Origin: Sphingomonadaceae bacterium
Lineage (GTDB): Bacteria; Pseudomonadota; Alphaproteobacteria; Sphingomonadales; Sphingomonadaceae
NCBI GenBank assembly: GCA_025356175.1
Contig: JANXUP010000005.1
Location: 1-32,923 of the forward strand
Reading direction: 5' to 3'
DNA length: 32,923 nt
Shown: positions 24,284-31,888 of the stretch, one piece after another
Layout: every line of letters begins with the position of its first letter
Position numbering within the stretch: position 1 is the stretch's first letter
Translations under genes and position numbers: made by a program
The notes under the pieces: generated by a model
The model's input: the letters and a program-made list of their open reading frames with translations, nothing else
Database searches by the model: none
What the model was told of the DNA's origin: nothing

Positions 24284-25485
24284 TCCGGCGCCTGCTCGGA
24301 GCGGCGGCGATGCTTGCCGCCGCTCCGTTGCCAGCGCAATCGACCACGCCGCCTCCGGCCAGTGTCGCGGTCGCCTTCGATAATCAGCATATCCGGCCGG
24401 TGCTCGCCGAAGGTGAGGGCGATCGACGCACGCACCGGCTGGTCACCGCCGACGATCCGGTGCGGATCGCCTCGATCTCGAAGCTGGTCACTGCACTTGG
24501 CGTGATGCGACTGGTCAATGCGGGCAAACTCGATCTCGATCGCGACGTGTCGGACTATCTCGGCTTCCGGCTGCGCAATCCAGCTTTCCCGGACAAGCCG
24601 ATCACCCTGCGGCTGCTGCTTTCGCACCAGTCGAGCCTGCTCGACGGCGATGACCGCTACATCATCCCGCTGGGCGAGACGTTGGAGCAGCGGCTGGCCG
24701 AACCGGCGCTGTGGGATCCCGCTCATGCCCCCGGGTCGGGCTGGTTCCACTATACCAACCTCAACTTTCCGGTGGTGGCGAGTGTGATGGAACGGGTTAC
24801 CGGCGAACGCTTCGACCGCCTTATGCAGCGGCTGGTTCTGAAACCGCTGAAGGTTGAGGCCTGCTTCAACTGGTCGGGCTGCGCGCCGACCATGGCAGCC
24901 CATGCGGTAGTGCTCTACCGCGTCAGCGGCGAGATCGCGAAGGATGACCTGCAAGGCCTGATCCCGGCCTGCCCGGTAGTGACCGCGCCAAATGGCGCCT
25001 GCGACCTGTCGGCTTACAAACCGGGGGCCAACGGCGCGCTGTTTTCGCCTCAGGGGGGCCTCAGGATTTCGATGCGCGGTCTTGCGAAGATCGGCCAGCT
25101 GCTCGCGCGAGGCGGCAAAGGGTTCATCAGCCGCAAGGCCTTTGCCGAAATGACCGAGCCCGAATGGCGTTTCGATGGCGGCAATGGCCTGGGTGAAGAC
25201 GGCACTGCGAGCGGGTTTTTCTGCGGCTATGGCCTTGCGGTTCAATTGATCGGGGCCGGAGGTCCGGGCTGTCACGACGATCTGTTCGGTGATGGCACCC
25301 TGCGCCTCGGCCATGCGGGCGATGCCTACGGCCTCAAAAGCGGGCTGTGGTTCGATCCCGTGACCGCCAAGGGCATTGCCTTCTTCACCACTGCGGTCGC
25401 CGACGATGCACCCAAGGGCCGCAGCGCGTTTACGAGTGCAGAAGAAGCTATTGTGGACAGATCGGCCAAGGTTCCCTTTCGCTGA
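24280..25485 (+). CDS. Exported serine hydrolase of the beta-lactamase/PBP-C family
   Basis: 401 residues from ATG 24280, which overlaps the previous stop. A signal peptide (MIRRLLGAAAMLAAAPLPAQ) directs it to the periplasm. The active-site motifs of class C-type serine hydrolases are present: SISK (Ser65 nucleophile, Lys68), YTN (Tyr158 to Asn160) and an HAG-type third motif (HAGDAYGLKSG near 345). The substrate could be a peptidoglycan peptide, a D-amino-acid ester or another small ester; true beta-lactamase activity should not be assumed. An insert with Cys pairs (CFNWSGCAPT, CPVVTAPNGAC) suggests periplasmic disulphides. Confidence 0.88.
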   Translation: MIRRLLGAAAMLAAAPLPAQSTTPPPASVAVAFDNQHIRPVLAEGEGDRRTHRLVTADDPVRIASISKLVTALGVMRLVNAGKLDLDRDVSDYLGFRLRNPAFPDKPITLRLLLSHQSSLLDGDDRYIIPLGETLEQRLAEPALWDPAHAPGSGWFHYTNLNFPVVASVMERVTGERFDRLMQRLVLKPLKVEACFNWSGCAPTMAAHAVVLYRVSGEIAKDDLQGLIPACPVVTAPNGACDLSAYKPGANGALFSPQGGLRISMRGLAKIGQLLARGGKGFISRKAFAEMTEPEWRFDGGNGLGEDGTASGFFCGYGLAVQLIGAGGPGCHDDLFGDGTLRLGHAGDAYGLKSGLWFDPVTAKGIAFFTTAVADDAPKGRSAFTSAEEAIVDRSAKVPFR

Positions 25486-25512
25486 GCTTGCGACCCGGCT
25501 AGGCCCTGGCGC

Positions 25513-27291
25513 GTGACCTCCGCCGCCATTCTCGACACGCTTCACGCCACCTTTGGGTTCAGCGCGTTTCGCGGCGTGCAGGATCAAGTGGTCGATCGCG
25601 TGCTGGCGGGCAAATCAACCCTGGCGGTGATGCCGACCGGCGCGGGCAAGTCGCTCACTTACCAGCTACCGGCCGTGGCACTTGCGGGCACCTGCGTGGT
25701 CGTGTCGCCGCTAATCGCGTTGATGCACGACCAGTTGCGCAGCGCCGCGGCCAACGGCATCCGCGCGGCGAGCCTGACCAGCGCTGATAGTGAAGAGGCG
25801 CGCGAGGCCACGATCGACGCCTTCCGTGCGGGCGAACTCGACCTGCTTTACGTTGCGCCCGAACGCGCCAGCCAGCCGCATTTCCGCGAATTGCTGAGCA
25901 AGGCCGAGATCAACTTGTTCGCCATCGACGAAGCGCACTGCGTCTCGGAATGGGGCCACGATTTCCGTCCCGACTATCGCCTGCTGCGTCCGCTGCTCGA
26001 TCAGTTTCCGGCGGTGCCGCGACTGGCGTTGACGGCCACGGCCGACGCTCACACCCGCGCCGATATCCTCGCTCAGCTGGGCATTCCCGAAGATGGCCTG
26101 ATCGTCGCCGGGTTTGATCGGCCCAATATTCGCTACGTGGTCCGCCACCGCGACAACCCGGTACGCCAGATCGCGGCGCTGATGGCGCAGCAGCCCGGCC
26201 CGGGGATCGTCTATGCGCCGACCCGCAAGAAGGTCGAGGACATTGCCGGGAAACTCGCCGCCGCGACCGGACGCCCGGTGCTGCCGTACCACGCCGGGCT
26301 CGACCCGCAGGTCCGCAGAGCCAACCAGGCCGCCTTCGTCGCCTCCGAGGATATGGTCATCGTCGCCACCGTCGCCTTCGGCATGGGGATCGACAAGCCA
26401 GACGTGCGCTTCGTCGCGCATGCAGGGGTGCCGAAATCGATCGAGAGCTATTACCAGGAAACCGGCCGCGCCGGACGCGACGGGGATGCTTCGATGGCGT
26501 TGATGCTTTGGGCAGCGGACGATTTTGCCCGCGCCCGCCAGCGCCTGGCCGAGGTTGAGGAACACCGCCGCGCCCAGGAACGCGTGCGGCTCGATGCGCT
26601 TGCGCTGCTGGTCGAGACCGCCGGGTGCCGCCGCGCGCTGCTGCTGCGCCATTTCGGCGAAGACCCGCCCCAGCACTGCGGCAATTGTGACAATTGCCTT
26701 GAGGCACCGGGTGTTGTCGATGCGACGCAGCTGGCGCAAAAATTGCTTTCAGCTGCTTACCGCACGGGCCAGGCATTCGGCTTCGGCCATCTTGAGAAGG
26801 TGCTGATCGGACTGGGGGACGAGCGGATCAGCCAGCGCGGGCACGATCAGCTCAGCGTGTTCGGGATCGTCGGGGCGGAGGAAGCGCACCTGCTGCGCCC
26901 GCTTGCCCGGGCCTTGCAGGCGCGCGGCTCGCTGGTCCCGACCGAGCACGGCGGGCTGGCGCTCGGCGGTGACGCCCGCGACATCCTGAAGGGCGAGATG
27001 CCGGTGCTGATCGCGCTGGCCGCCAAGCCTGAAAGGCGCACCCGCAGAAGCGCAAGCGGCGCGGCCAACCCGCTCGGCGATCCGCTGTTCGACGCCTTGC
27101 GCGAACTGCGCCGTGAGATCGCCCAAGCCGCAGACGTGCCGCCTTACGTAGTGTTCCACGATTCGACGCTGCGCGAGATGACCGCGCGCCGCCCGGCGAC
27201 TCCTGCCGCCCTGGGTGAGATCACCGGTGTCGGAACCCGCAAGCTTGAGGCGCATGGCGAAGCGTTTCTGGCGGTAATCCGCCAACACTAA
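25513..27291 (+). CDS. recQ: ATP-dependent DNA helicase RecQ
   Basis: 3'-5' superfamily 2 helicase for recombination and stalled-fork repair. 592 residues starting at GTG 25513 (no nearby ATG fits). Domains in order: DEAD-type ATPase with Walker A MPTGAGKS (40-47), DEAH box DEAHCVSEWGHDFRP (139-153), ALTATA; helicase C domain with GFDRPNIRY, YQETGRAGRDG; zinc module with CRR...CGNCDNC (about 372-395); RQC winged helix; and a C-terminal HRDC domain (FDALRELRREIAQA onwards, ending PAALGEITGVGTRKLEAHG). Size and order match E. coli RecQ. It lies 27 bp after the serine hydrolase gene. No strong Shine-Dalgarno is visible. Confidence 0.96.
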   Translation: MTSAAILDTLHATFGFSAFRGVQDQVVDRVLAGKSTLAVMPTGAGKSLTYQLPAVALAGTCVVVSPLIALMHDQLRSAAANGIRAASLTSADSEEAREATIDAFRAGELDLLYVAPERASQPHFRELLSKAEINLFAIDEAHCVSEWGHDFRPDYRLLRPLLDQFPAVPRLALTATADAHTRADILAQLGIPEDGLIVAGFDRPNIRYVVRHRDNPVRQIAALMAQQPGPGIVYAPTRKKVEDIAGKLAAATGRPVLPYHAGLDPQVRRANQAAFVASEDMVIVATVAFGMGIDKPDVRFVAHAGVPKSIESYYQETGRAGRDGDASMALMLWAADDFARARQRLAEVEEHRRAQERVRLDALALLVETAGCRRALLLRHFGEDPPQHCGNCDNCLEAPGVVDATQLAQKLLSAAYRTGQAFGFGHLEKVLIGLGDERISQRGHDQLSVFGIVGAEEAHLLRPLARALQARGSLVPTEHGGLALGGDARDILKGEMPVLIALAAKPERRTRRSASGAANPLGDPLFDALRELRREIAQAADVPPYVVFHDSTLREMTARRPATPAALGEITGVGTRKLEAHGEAFLAVIRQH

Positions 27292-27296
27292 GGTCA

Positions 27297-27334
27297 TTGA
27301 CGCGGTCCCTGAATTTGATATTAATGTGATATCA
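27297..27334 (+). promoter_or_regulatory. Promoter with tandem TGATATYA operator repeats for the SPFH-Arc operon
   Basis: TTGACG (27297-27302) and TATTAA (27319-27324), 16 bp apart, form a plausible promoter. TGATATTA at 27316-27323 and the self-complementary TGATATCA at 27327-27334 are 11 bp apart and cover the -10 and expected start of transcription. Tandem near-palindromic half-sites at one-turn spacing are typical targets of ribbon-helix-helix repressors. The second gene of this operon encodes one, so autorepression is likely (inference). Confidence 0.6.
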
Positions 27335-27352
27335 GATTTAAGGGGAATTCAA

Positions 27353-28264
27353 ATGTCCGATTCGCATCACGTGATGACGTCCAGCCAGGAACGCAGTGCC
27401 TGGAGCACCAGCGGCTACCTGATCTTCGGCGTCTTTCTGGCGCTGCTTGTGCTGACCATTTATCGGATTATTGCCTTCGCCGGCAGCCAGCCTGAAGATA
27501 GCCAGATCTTCGGTTTCGTGGTCAGCACCGGGCTCAGCGCGGTGGCGCTGGTGGTGTTGGCCTCGGGTTTTTACATGATCCAGCCCAATCAGGCGGCGGC
27601 GATCACGCTGTTCGGTTCGTACCGCGGCTCTGACCGCAGCACCGGGCTGCGCTGGGTCTGGCCGTGGATGGGCAAGACCAAGATTTCGGTGCGCGCCAAC
27701 AACCTCATTTCGGACCGGATCAAGGTCAACGACCTGCGCGGCAACCCGATCGAGATGGCCGCGCAAGTGGTGTGGCGCGTGGTCGATACAGCGCAGGCGC
27801 TCTACGATGTCGACGATTACAAGGCCTTCGTCATGGTCCAGATCGAAGCGGCGGTGCGCACGATCGGCTCGCGTTATCCCTACGACGATTTCACGCATGC
27901 CGAGATTACCCTGCGCGGCAATCACGACGAGGTCGGGATCGAACTGCGCAAGGAATTGATCGCGCGGCTCAAGCTCGCGGGCATTTCGGTCGACGAATGC
28001 GGCTTTACCCACCTCGCCTATGCGCAAGAGATCGCCGGGGCGATGCTTCGCCGCCAGCAAGCCGAAGCCGTGGTTGCTGCGCGCAAGACGCTGGTCGAAG
28101 GTGCCGTCGGCATGGTCGAAATGGCGCTGGGCATGCTCAGCGAGAAGAACGTCGTGCACCTGGACGATGAACGCAAGGCGGCGATGGTCAGCAACCTGAT
28201 GGTGGTGCTGTGCGGCGAACGCGATACCCAGCCGGTGGTCAACGCCGGGTCGCTGTACCAGTAA
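27353..28264 (+). CDS. SPFH/Band 7 (prohibitin-like) membrane protein
   Basis: 303 residues from ATG 27353, with AAGGGGAA 27340-27347 as ribosome-binding site. Two N-terminal membrane segments (about 22-41, YLIFGVFLALLVLTIYRIIA; and 53-75) precede the SPFH domain (about 78-230; IQPNQAAAITLFGSYRGSDR, VRANNLISDRIKVNDLRGNP). A helical C-terminus rich in Ala, Gln and Glu follows (YAQEIAGAMLRRQQAEAVVA), the usual oligomerisation segment. Members form large membrane scaffolds; the client is unknown here. It is first gene of a three-gene operon with an Arc-type repressor and a small membrane protein. Confidence 0.9.
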   Translation: MSDSHHVMTSSQERSAWSTSGYLIFGVFLALLVLTIYRIIAFAGSQPEDSQIFGFVVSTGLSAVALVVLASGFYMIQPNQAAAITLFGSYRGSDRSTGLRWVWPWMGKTKISVRANNLISDRIKVNDLRGNPIEMAAQVVWRVVDTAQALYDVDDYKAFVMVQIEAAVRTIGSRYPYDDFTHAEITLRGNHDEVGIELRKELIARLKLAGISVDECGFTHLAYAQEIAGAMLRRQQAEAVVAARKTLVEGAVGMVEMALGMLSEKNVVHLDDERKAAMVSNLMVVLCGERDTQPVVNAGSLYQ

Positions 28265-28272
28265 TCCAGACC

Positions 28273-28482
28273 GTGGCTGCCCCGGGCAAGAAGTCGTTTC
28301 CGCTCCGGCTCGATCCAGCGCTGTACACCGCGTTGGAACGAACGGCGGCGGGCGACTTCCGCTCGGTCAACACCCAGATCGAAGTGCTGCTGCGCGAAGC
28401 CCTGGCACGGCGCGGCATCAAGGTTGCAGCAAGTGAGCCCGCCAAGCGCGGGCGACCGAAGAAGGAGGAAAGCAATGACTGA
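28273..28482 (+). CDS. Arc-type ribbon-helix-helix DNA-binding protein
   Basis: 69 residues. The Arc motif is clear: a beta strand KSFPLRLDP, helix ALYTALERTA, then FRSVNTQIEVLLREALARRG, followed by a basic tail KRGRPKK. The frame is open upstream to a GTG at 28210 inside the SPFH gene; I prefer GTG 28273, 8 bp after the SPFH stop, because it places the ribbon at the N-terminus as in family members. Best guess is an autorepressor of the operon, acting on the TGATATYA repeats. It has the size of an antitoxin, but no toxin is seen next to it. Confidence 0.85.
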   Translation: MAAPGKKSFPLRLDPALYTALERTAAGDFRSVNTQIEVLLREALARRGIKVAASEPAKRGRPKKEESND

Positions 28483-28729
28483 CCAGACAAAAGACGGCGC
28501 ATGGTTCCTGCCCAAACGCTTTGGCTATGGCTCAGGCCTGCCGATCGCATGGCAAGGCTGGACAATGGTCCTGCTCCACGCAGCGGCCATCATCGGCGGC
28601 AGCTTGCTGCTGCTCCGCCAACCCGCAGCGATGATCGCCTGGGTTCTGGTTATCGGTTTCCTGCCTGTGCCGCTCTATGCGGCCAAGACCCGCGGCGGCT
28701 GGAAGTGGCGTTGGACGAGCAAGGCGTGA
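28475..28729 (+). CDS. Small two-helix membrane protein
   Basis: 84 residues from ATG 28475, preceded by AAGGAGGAA (28462-28470), the strongest ribosome-binding site in the window; it overlaps the Arc stop by 8 nt. Two membrane segments (about 26-47 and 50-70) follow a conserved-looking N-terminus (WFLPKRFGYGSGLPIAWQGW), and the C-terminus is basic (GGWKWRW). I recall similar short proteins beside SPFH/Arc pairs in other proteobacteria, but no function is known to me. It is probably a partner of the SPFH scaffold. Confidence 0.8.
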   Translation: MTDQTKDGAWFLPKRFGYGSGLPIAWQGWTMVLLHAAAIIGGSLLLLRQPAAMIAWVLVIGFLPVPLYAAKTRGGWKWRWTSKA

Positions 28730-28815
28730 AACAACTGGCGGCGAGCTTGTCTCTGAGCGGGACGGCACCGACGGGGGCAAAGCCTTCTTAAGCAGCCGGT
28801 GCTAAATCCGCAGTC

Positions 28816-29760
28816 ATGACCAAGCTTGCCGCCCTTCCACTCGCCGCGCTCTCGATTGCGCTCTTCGCATCTGCCAGCAGCGCCCAAGGCGGTGCGGCTT
28901 ACACCGTGGTCGAAAGCGGCCACCAATTCAGCCGTTTGCAGGACGCGGTCAGCGAGATTGGCGGGGGCCACGGGACGATCCGCGTGGCCAGCGGCGTGCA
29001 TCAGGATTGCGCGGTGCAGACCGCCGGCCAGATTGCCTATGTCGCCGCCGCAGCGGGCCAAGCGGTGTTCGATGGGGTGACCTGCGAAGGCAAGGCCGCA
29101 CTCGTGCTGCGCGGCACTTCGGCGAGCGTGGACGGCTTGGTCTTCACCCACATGCGCGTGCCTGATTTTAACGGCGCCGGGATCCGGCTCGAGCACGGCG
29201 ACCTCGCCGTCACCCAGTCATGGTTCCGCGATAGCCAGCAGGGCATCCTCACCGGCCCCGACCCCGACGGCAGCCTAAGCATCGACAAATCGACCTTCAC
29301 CCGGCTCGGCACCTGCGAAGGCTCGGGCGGCTGCGCGCATTCGGTCTATGTCGGTGATTACGGCGCGGCCAAGGTCACCCGCAGCCGATTCGAAGCGGGC
29401 CGCGGCGGGCATTACCTCAAGAGCCGCGCCGCTCATATCGATGTCGAGGATTGCAGCTTTGACGATTCGGCGGGCCACCAGACCAATTACATGATCGACC
29501 TGCCCGGCGGTGCCACTGGCCGCATCGCCGGCAACTGGTTCGTCCAAGGGCCGAGCAAGGAAAACCACTCCGCCTTCATCGCGCTTGCTGCCGAGGGCAA
29601 AGCCAACACTTCGGCCGGGCTGGTGATCGAAGACAACGACGCGCGCTTTGCCCCTAACGTGCCGTGGCCAAGCGTATTCGTGGCCGACTGGTCGGGCGAT
29701 CCGATCCAGATCGGGCGCAACAAGCTCGATCCGCGCTTGACCGTAAAAGAGCGGCGTTAA
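28816..29760 (+). CDS. Secreted right-handed beta-helix protein
   Basis: 314 residues with a signal peptide (MTKLAALPLAALSIALFA, cleavage near residue 23). The body is a series of about ten short repeats with alternating hydrophobic residues and turn-forming N/G/D (for example GIRLEHGDLAVTQSWFRDSQ, KVTRSRFEAGRGGHYLKSRA, HIDVEDCSFDDSAG), the pattern of a pectate-lyase-like parallel beta-helix. No catalytic residues can be assigned; polysaccharide binding or cleavage is the usual role. It starts 86 bp after the SPFH operon. Its TAA stop overlaps the stop of convergent ribA by 3-4 nt, with no terminator between. Confidence 0.8.
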   Translation: MTKLAALPLAALSIALFASASSAQGGAAYTVVESGHQFSRLQDAVSEIGGGHGTIRVASGVHQDCAVQTAGQIAYVAAAAGQAVFDGVTCEGKAALVLRGTSASVDGLVFTHMRVPDFNGAGIRLEHGDLAVTQSWFRDSQQGILTGPDPDGSLSIDKSTFTRLGTCEGSGGCAHSVYVGDYGAAKVTRSRFEAGRGGHYLKSRAAHIDVEDCSFDDSAGHQTNYMIDLPGGATGRIAGNWFVQGPSKENHSAFIALAAEGKANTSAGLVIEDNDARFAPNVPWPSVFVADWSGDPIQIGRNKLDPRLTVKERR

Positions 29761-30812
29761 GCCAGCAAATGCCCTGAACGGTCGCGCTTGGTATCGAGGT
29801 AACGGGCATTGTGTGGGTTAGCGGGGAGCTGATGCTGCACCCGCTCGGTGACCGTCACCCCGGCTGCCTGAAGCGCCTCGACCTTGGCCGGATTGTTGGT
29901 CATCAGCCGGATCGGCCCGACCCCCACCAGTTCGAGCATCCGCGCCGCCACGGCAAAATCACGCGCTTCGTTGGGTAGCCCCAAACGGGTGTTGGCATCG
30001 ACGGTATCGAACCCTTGATCCTGCAACTGATAAGCGCGCAGCTTGTTGATGAGGCCGATGCCCCGCCCTTCCTGGCGCAAGTACAGCAGCACCCCCCACC
30101 CGCCCTGCGCGGCCTCGTCCGCCATGGCGGCGAGCGCTGCATCAAGCTGCGGACCGCAATCGCATTTGAGGCTGCCAAAGACGTCACCGGTCAGGCATTC
30201 GGAATGGAGCCGGACCAGCGGCACCCGGTCCGAACTTTGCCGCCCGATTACCAGCGCAGCGTGTTCGCGCAGGTCGTCAGCGGAACGGAAGGCGATGATC
30301 TCCCCAGCTTCGGATGCGCTCACCGGCAGCCGCGCGCGTGCCGCAATGCTGAGCCGCACAGTGTCCTGGTAAGCCGCCAAATCGTCCGGAGAAACTGGCT
30401 GGAGCTCACCAGCGGGCAGCGGATCGACCAAGAACGCGGGAAGAATCCCGGCGATGCGGGCCAACTCCATTGCAGCGCGCGCTGCTTCCGGATCGGTAAT
30501 CCCCTCCGCCAGAAACGGCCCTTTAAGCGGCCAGGCGAGATCGAGCGCCGGATCGGCCAGCGCACGCGCTGCGGCAAGATCGAACGGCTCGGCACCGCGC
30601 AGCAGCACCGGCGCTTCGGGCGCGGCGGCCTCGCGCTGGTTGGCAAGCTTGAGCGTTGCCGCCCGGGCACAGGAAATGAGCATACGCGGCGCGGTTATAC
30701 CGGGGCCGAAGCCGGTCTCAGCGGGCAGCAGCTTGAACCCCCCGACAGATATTCCCCAACCATGGCGCAGCGCATCGATCGCCAGCGCGGCACGGCGGGG
30801 CTGTCCGCTCAC
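29757..30812 (-). CDS. ribA: GTP cyclohydrolase II with N-terminal extension
   Basis: First committed step of riboflavin synthesis: GTP to diaminohydroxyphosphoribosylaminopyrimidine, formate and pyrophosphate. 351 residues from GTG 30812, whose GTGA overlaps the xthA stop. The catalytic domain is C-terminal (about 148-345): zinc cysteines 206, 217 and 219 in HSECLTGDVFGSLKCDCG, then YLRQEGRGIGLINKLRAYQL and MTNNPAK. The first ~145 residues are not the RibB (DHBP synthase) domain found in fused RibBA proteins; they look like a degenerate domain (LAIDALRHGWGISV). Such extended RibA proteins are familiar in sphingomonads. No FMN riboswitch is present. Confidence 0.9.
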   Translation of the reverse strand: MSGQPRRAALAIDALRHGWGISVGGFKLLPAETGFGPGITAPRMLISCARAATLKLANQREAAAPEAPVLLRGAEPFDLAAARALADPALDLAWPLKGPFLAEGITDPEAARAAMELARIAGILPAFLVDPLPAGELQPVSPDDLAAYQDTVRLSIAARARLPVSASEAGEIIAFRSADDLREHAALVIGRQSSDRVPLVRLHSECLTGDVFGSLKCDCGPQLDAALAAMADEAAQGGWGVLLYLRQEGRGIGLINKLRAYQLQDQGFDTVDANTRLGLPNEARDFAVAARMLELVGVGPIRLMTNNPAKVEALQAAGVTVTERVQHQLPANPHNARYLDTKRDRSGHLLA

Positions 30813-31600
30813 AGATCAAACTCGGTGATCAAGGGCACGTGGTCCGAACATTGCTCCCACTGCCGGGTTTCCTCGACCACCCGGTGCGAGACCGACTGCG
30901 CGGCCAGTTCGGGCGAGGCCCACATGTGATCGAGCCGCCGCCCGCGATCCTTGCCTTGCCAATAGGTGCGGTAGGACCACCACGACCAGTTGCGTGTCGG
31001 CGCGGGGATATGCTTGCGGCCCAGATCGACCCAGCCATGCGCGTCGGTCAGGCGCTGCAGCGTCTCGACCTCGTGCGGGGTGTGGCTGACCACCTTCAAG
31101 AGCGCCTTGTGGTCGTAAACATCGCAATCGAGCGGGGCCACGTTGAAATCGCCGAGCAGCAGCGTTGGACGATCGAGTGCTTCGGCCCAGCGGGTCATCC
31201 GCTCAAAGAAATCGAGCTTCTGACCGAACTTGGCGTTGACCGCGCGGTCGGGCACGTCGCCGCCTGCAGGGATGTAGACGTTCTCGATAACCAGGCCTTG
31301 CCCAGGACCAAGTAGCTCCACCCCGACGTGCCGCGCCTCGCCATTGGCCTGCCAATCATGGCGCGAGAACTCGCACAGCGGAATCCGGCTGACCGTGGCG
31401 ACGCCGTGATAGCCCTTTTGGCCATGCACCGCGCGGTAGGTGTAACCAAGGTCTTCGAACGCCTGATGCGGGAACAGCTCCTCGACCGTCTTGATCTCTT
31501 GCAGGCACAATACATCGGGTGCCTGCTCGGCCAGGAAGCGCGCGACCTGCTCCATCCGCAGCCGCACCGAATTGATGTTCCAGGTAGCAATCGAAACCAT
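30809..31600 (-). CDS. xthA: Exodeoxyribonuclease III (AP endonuclease)
   Basis: Mg2+-dependent AP endonuclease and 3'-5' exonuclease for base-excision repair. 263 residues, normal length. Motifs: ATWNINSVRLR (5-15, Asn8), CLQEIKT with metal-binding Glu35, YHGVATVSR, LLGDFNVAPLDCDVYD, RLDHMWASPEL, and the terminal CSDHVPLI with the catalytic Asp-His. It overlaps ribA by 4 nt, so the two are co-transcribed. A strong intrinsic terminator lies about 45-80 bp upstream of its ATG on the same strand, so its own promoter must sit within 31601-31644 or transcription must read through. Confidence 0.95.
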   Translation of the reverse strand: MVSIATWNINSVRLRMEQVARFLAEQAPDVLCLQEIKTVEELFPHQAFEDLGYTYRAVHGQKGYHGVATVSRIPLCEFSRHDWQANGEARHVGVELLGPGQGLVIENVYIPAGGDVPDRAVNAKFGQKLDFFERMTRWAEALDRPTLLLGDFNVAPLDCDVYDHKALLKVVSHTPHEVETLQRLTDAHGWVDLGRKHIPAPTRNWSWWSYRTYWQGKDRGRRLDHMWASPELAAQSVSHRVVEETRQWEQCSDHVPLITEFDL

Positions 31601-31644
31601 GGACGGGCTTTAGGCGCGAAGGCGATGGACGGCAACAAGACAAC

Positions 31645-31679
31645 AAAAAACCCCCGGTCCGGGGGCATTGGACCGAGGG
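31645..31679 (-). terminator. Strong intrinsic terminator between lolA and xthA
   Basis: On the minus strand CCCTCGGTCC and GGACCGGGGG form a 10-bp stem around a 9-nt loop (31651-31679), directly followed by TTTTTT (31650-31645). One pair is G.U in the minus-strand RNA but A-C mismatched in the plus-strand RNA, which supports minus orientation. It ends either the predicted small RNA upstream of it or the lolA mRNA. Confidence 0.88.
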
Positions 31680-31795
31680 TTCCTTTGTGCGTTCGTCACG
31701 CTCGACAGAGCAGCCGGAAAGGAGGCAAGGGCAACAGGGGGGAAACCCAGCCTCAGACCGCGCTGTCGAAGACCGTTTTAGGCCGATTTGGCTTG
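31645..31795 (-). ncRNA. Predicted regulatory small RNA with anti-Shine-Dalgarno-like loop
   Basis: Not a known family that I recognise. The predicted transcript starts near 31795 (estimated from the repeat box at 31822-31839) and ends at the terminator at 31645, about 150 nt. A first stem pairs TCGACAG (31769-31763) with CTGTCGA (31708-31702). Its large loop is C/U-rich and includes CCTCCTTTCC (31725-31716), complementary to AAGGAGG-type ribosome-binding sites, and a CCCCCC run. No ORF with a ribosome-binding site lies in it. The 5' end is approximate, the -10 box is poor (TTCATG at 31807-31802), and a lolA 3'UTR is the main alternative. Confidence 0.5.
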
Positions 31796-31821
31796 CGGGG
31801 CCATGAACAATCGCTTCAGGC

Positions 31822-31839
31822 TTGTCGCAAATTGTCGCA
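31822..31839 (-). promoter_or_regulatory. Second copy of the TGCGACA repeat box, upstream of the predicted small RNA
   Basis: TGCGACAATTTGCGACAA on the minus strand contains two GCGACA half-sites exactly 10 bp apart. It differs from the box at 4374-4391 at one base of 18. It lies 49 bp past the lolA stop. On the minus strand the next gene, xthA, is shielded by the terminator at 31645, so a promoter here would drive only a short RNA. The predicted regulator is the OmpR-type protein at 5180-5908 or a relative. Confidence 0.6.
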
Positions 31840-31888
31840 TCTCCCGCACAGTCCACGACCAGTTGCCCCGCGCCGTCGATGAACGGCA

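Noticed and set aside
24217..25587. 456-codon open frame on the minus strand
   Set aside because: Opposite the serine hydrolase and overlapping recQ; no motifs.
28273..28729. Classical toxin-antitoxin pair
   Set aside because: The Arc-type protein looks like an antitoxin, but the partner is a two-helix membrane protein conserved-looking in SPFH contexts; no known toxin fold is present.
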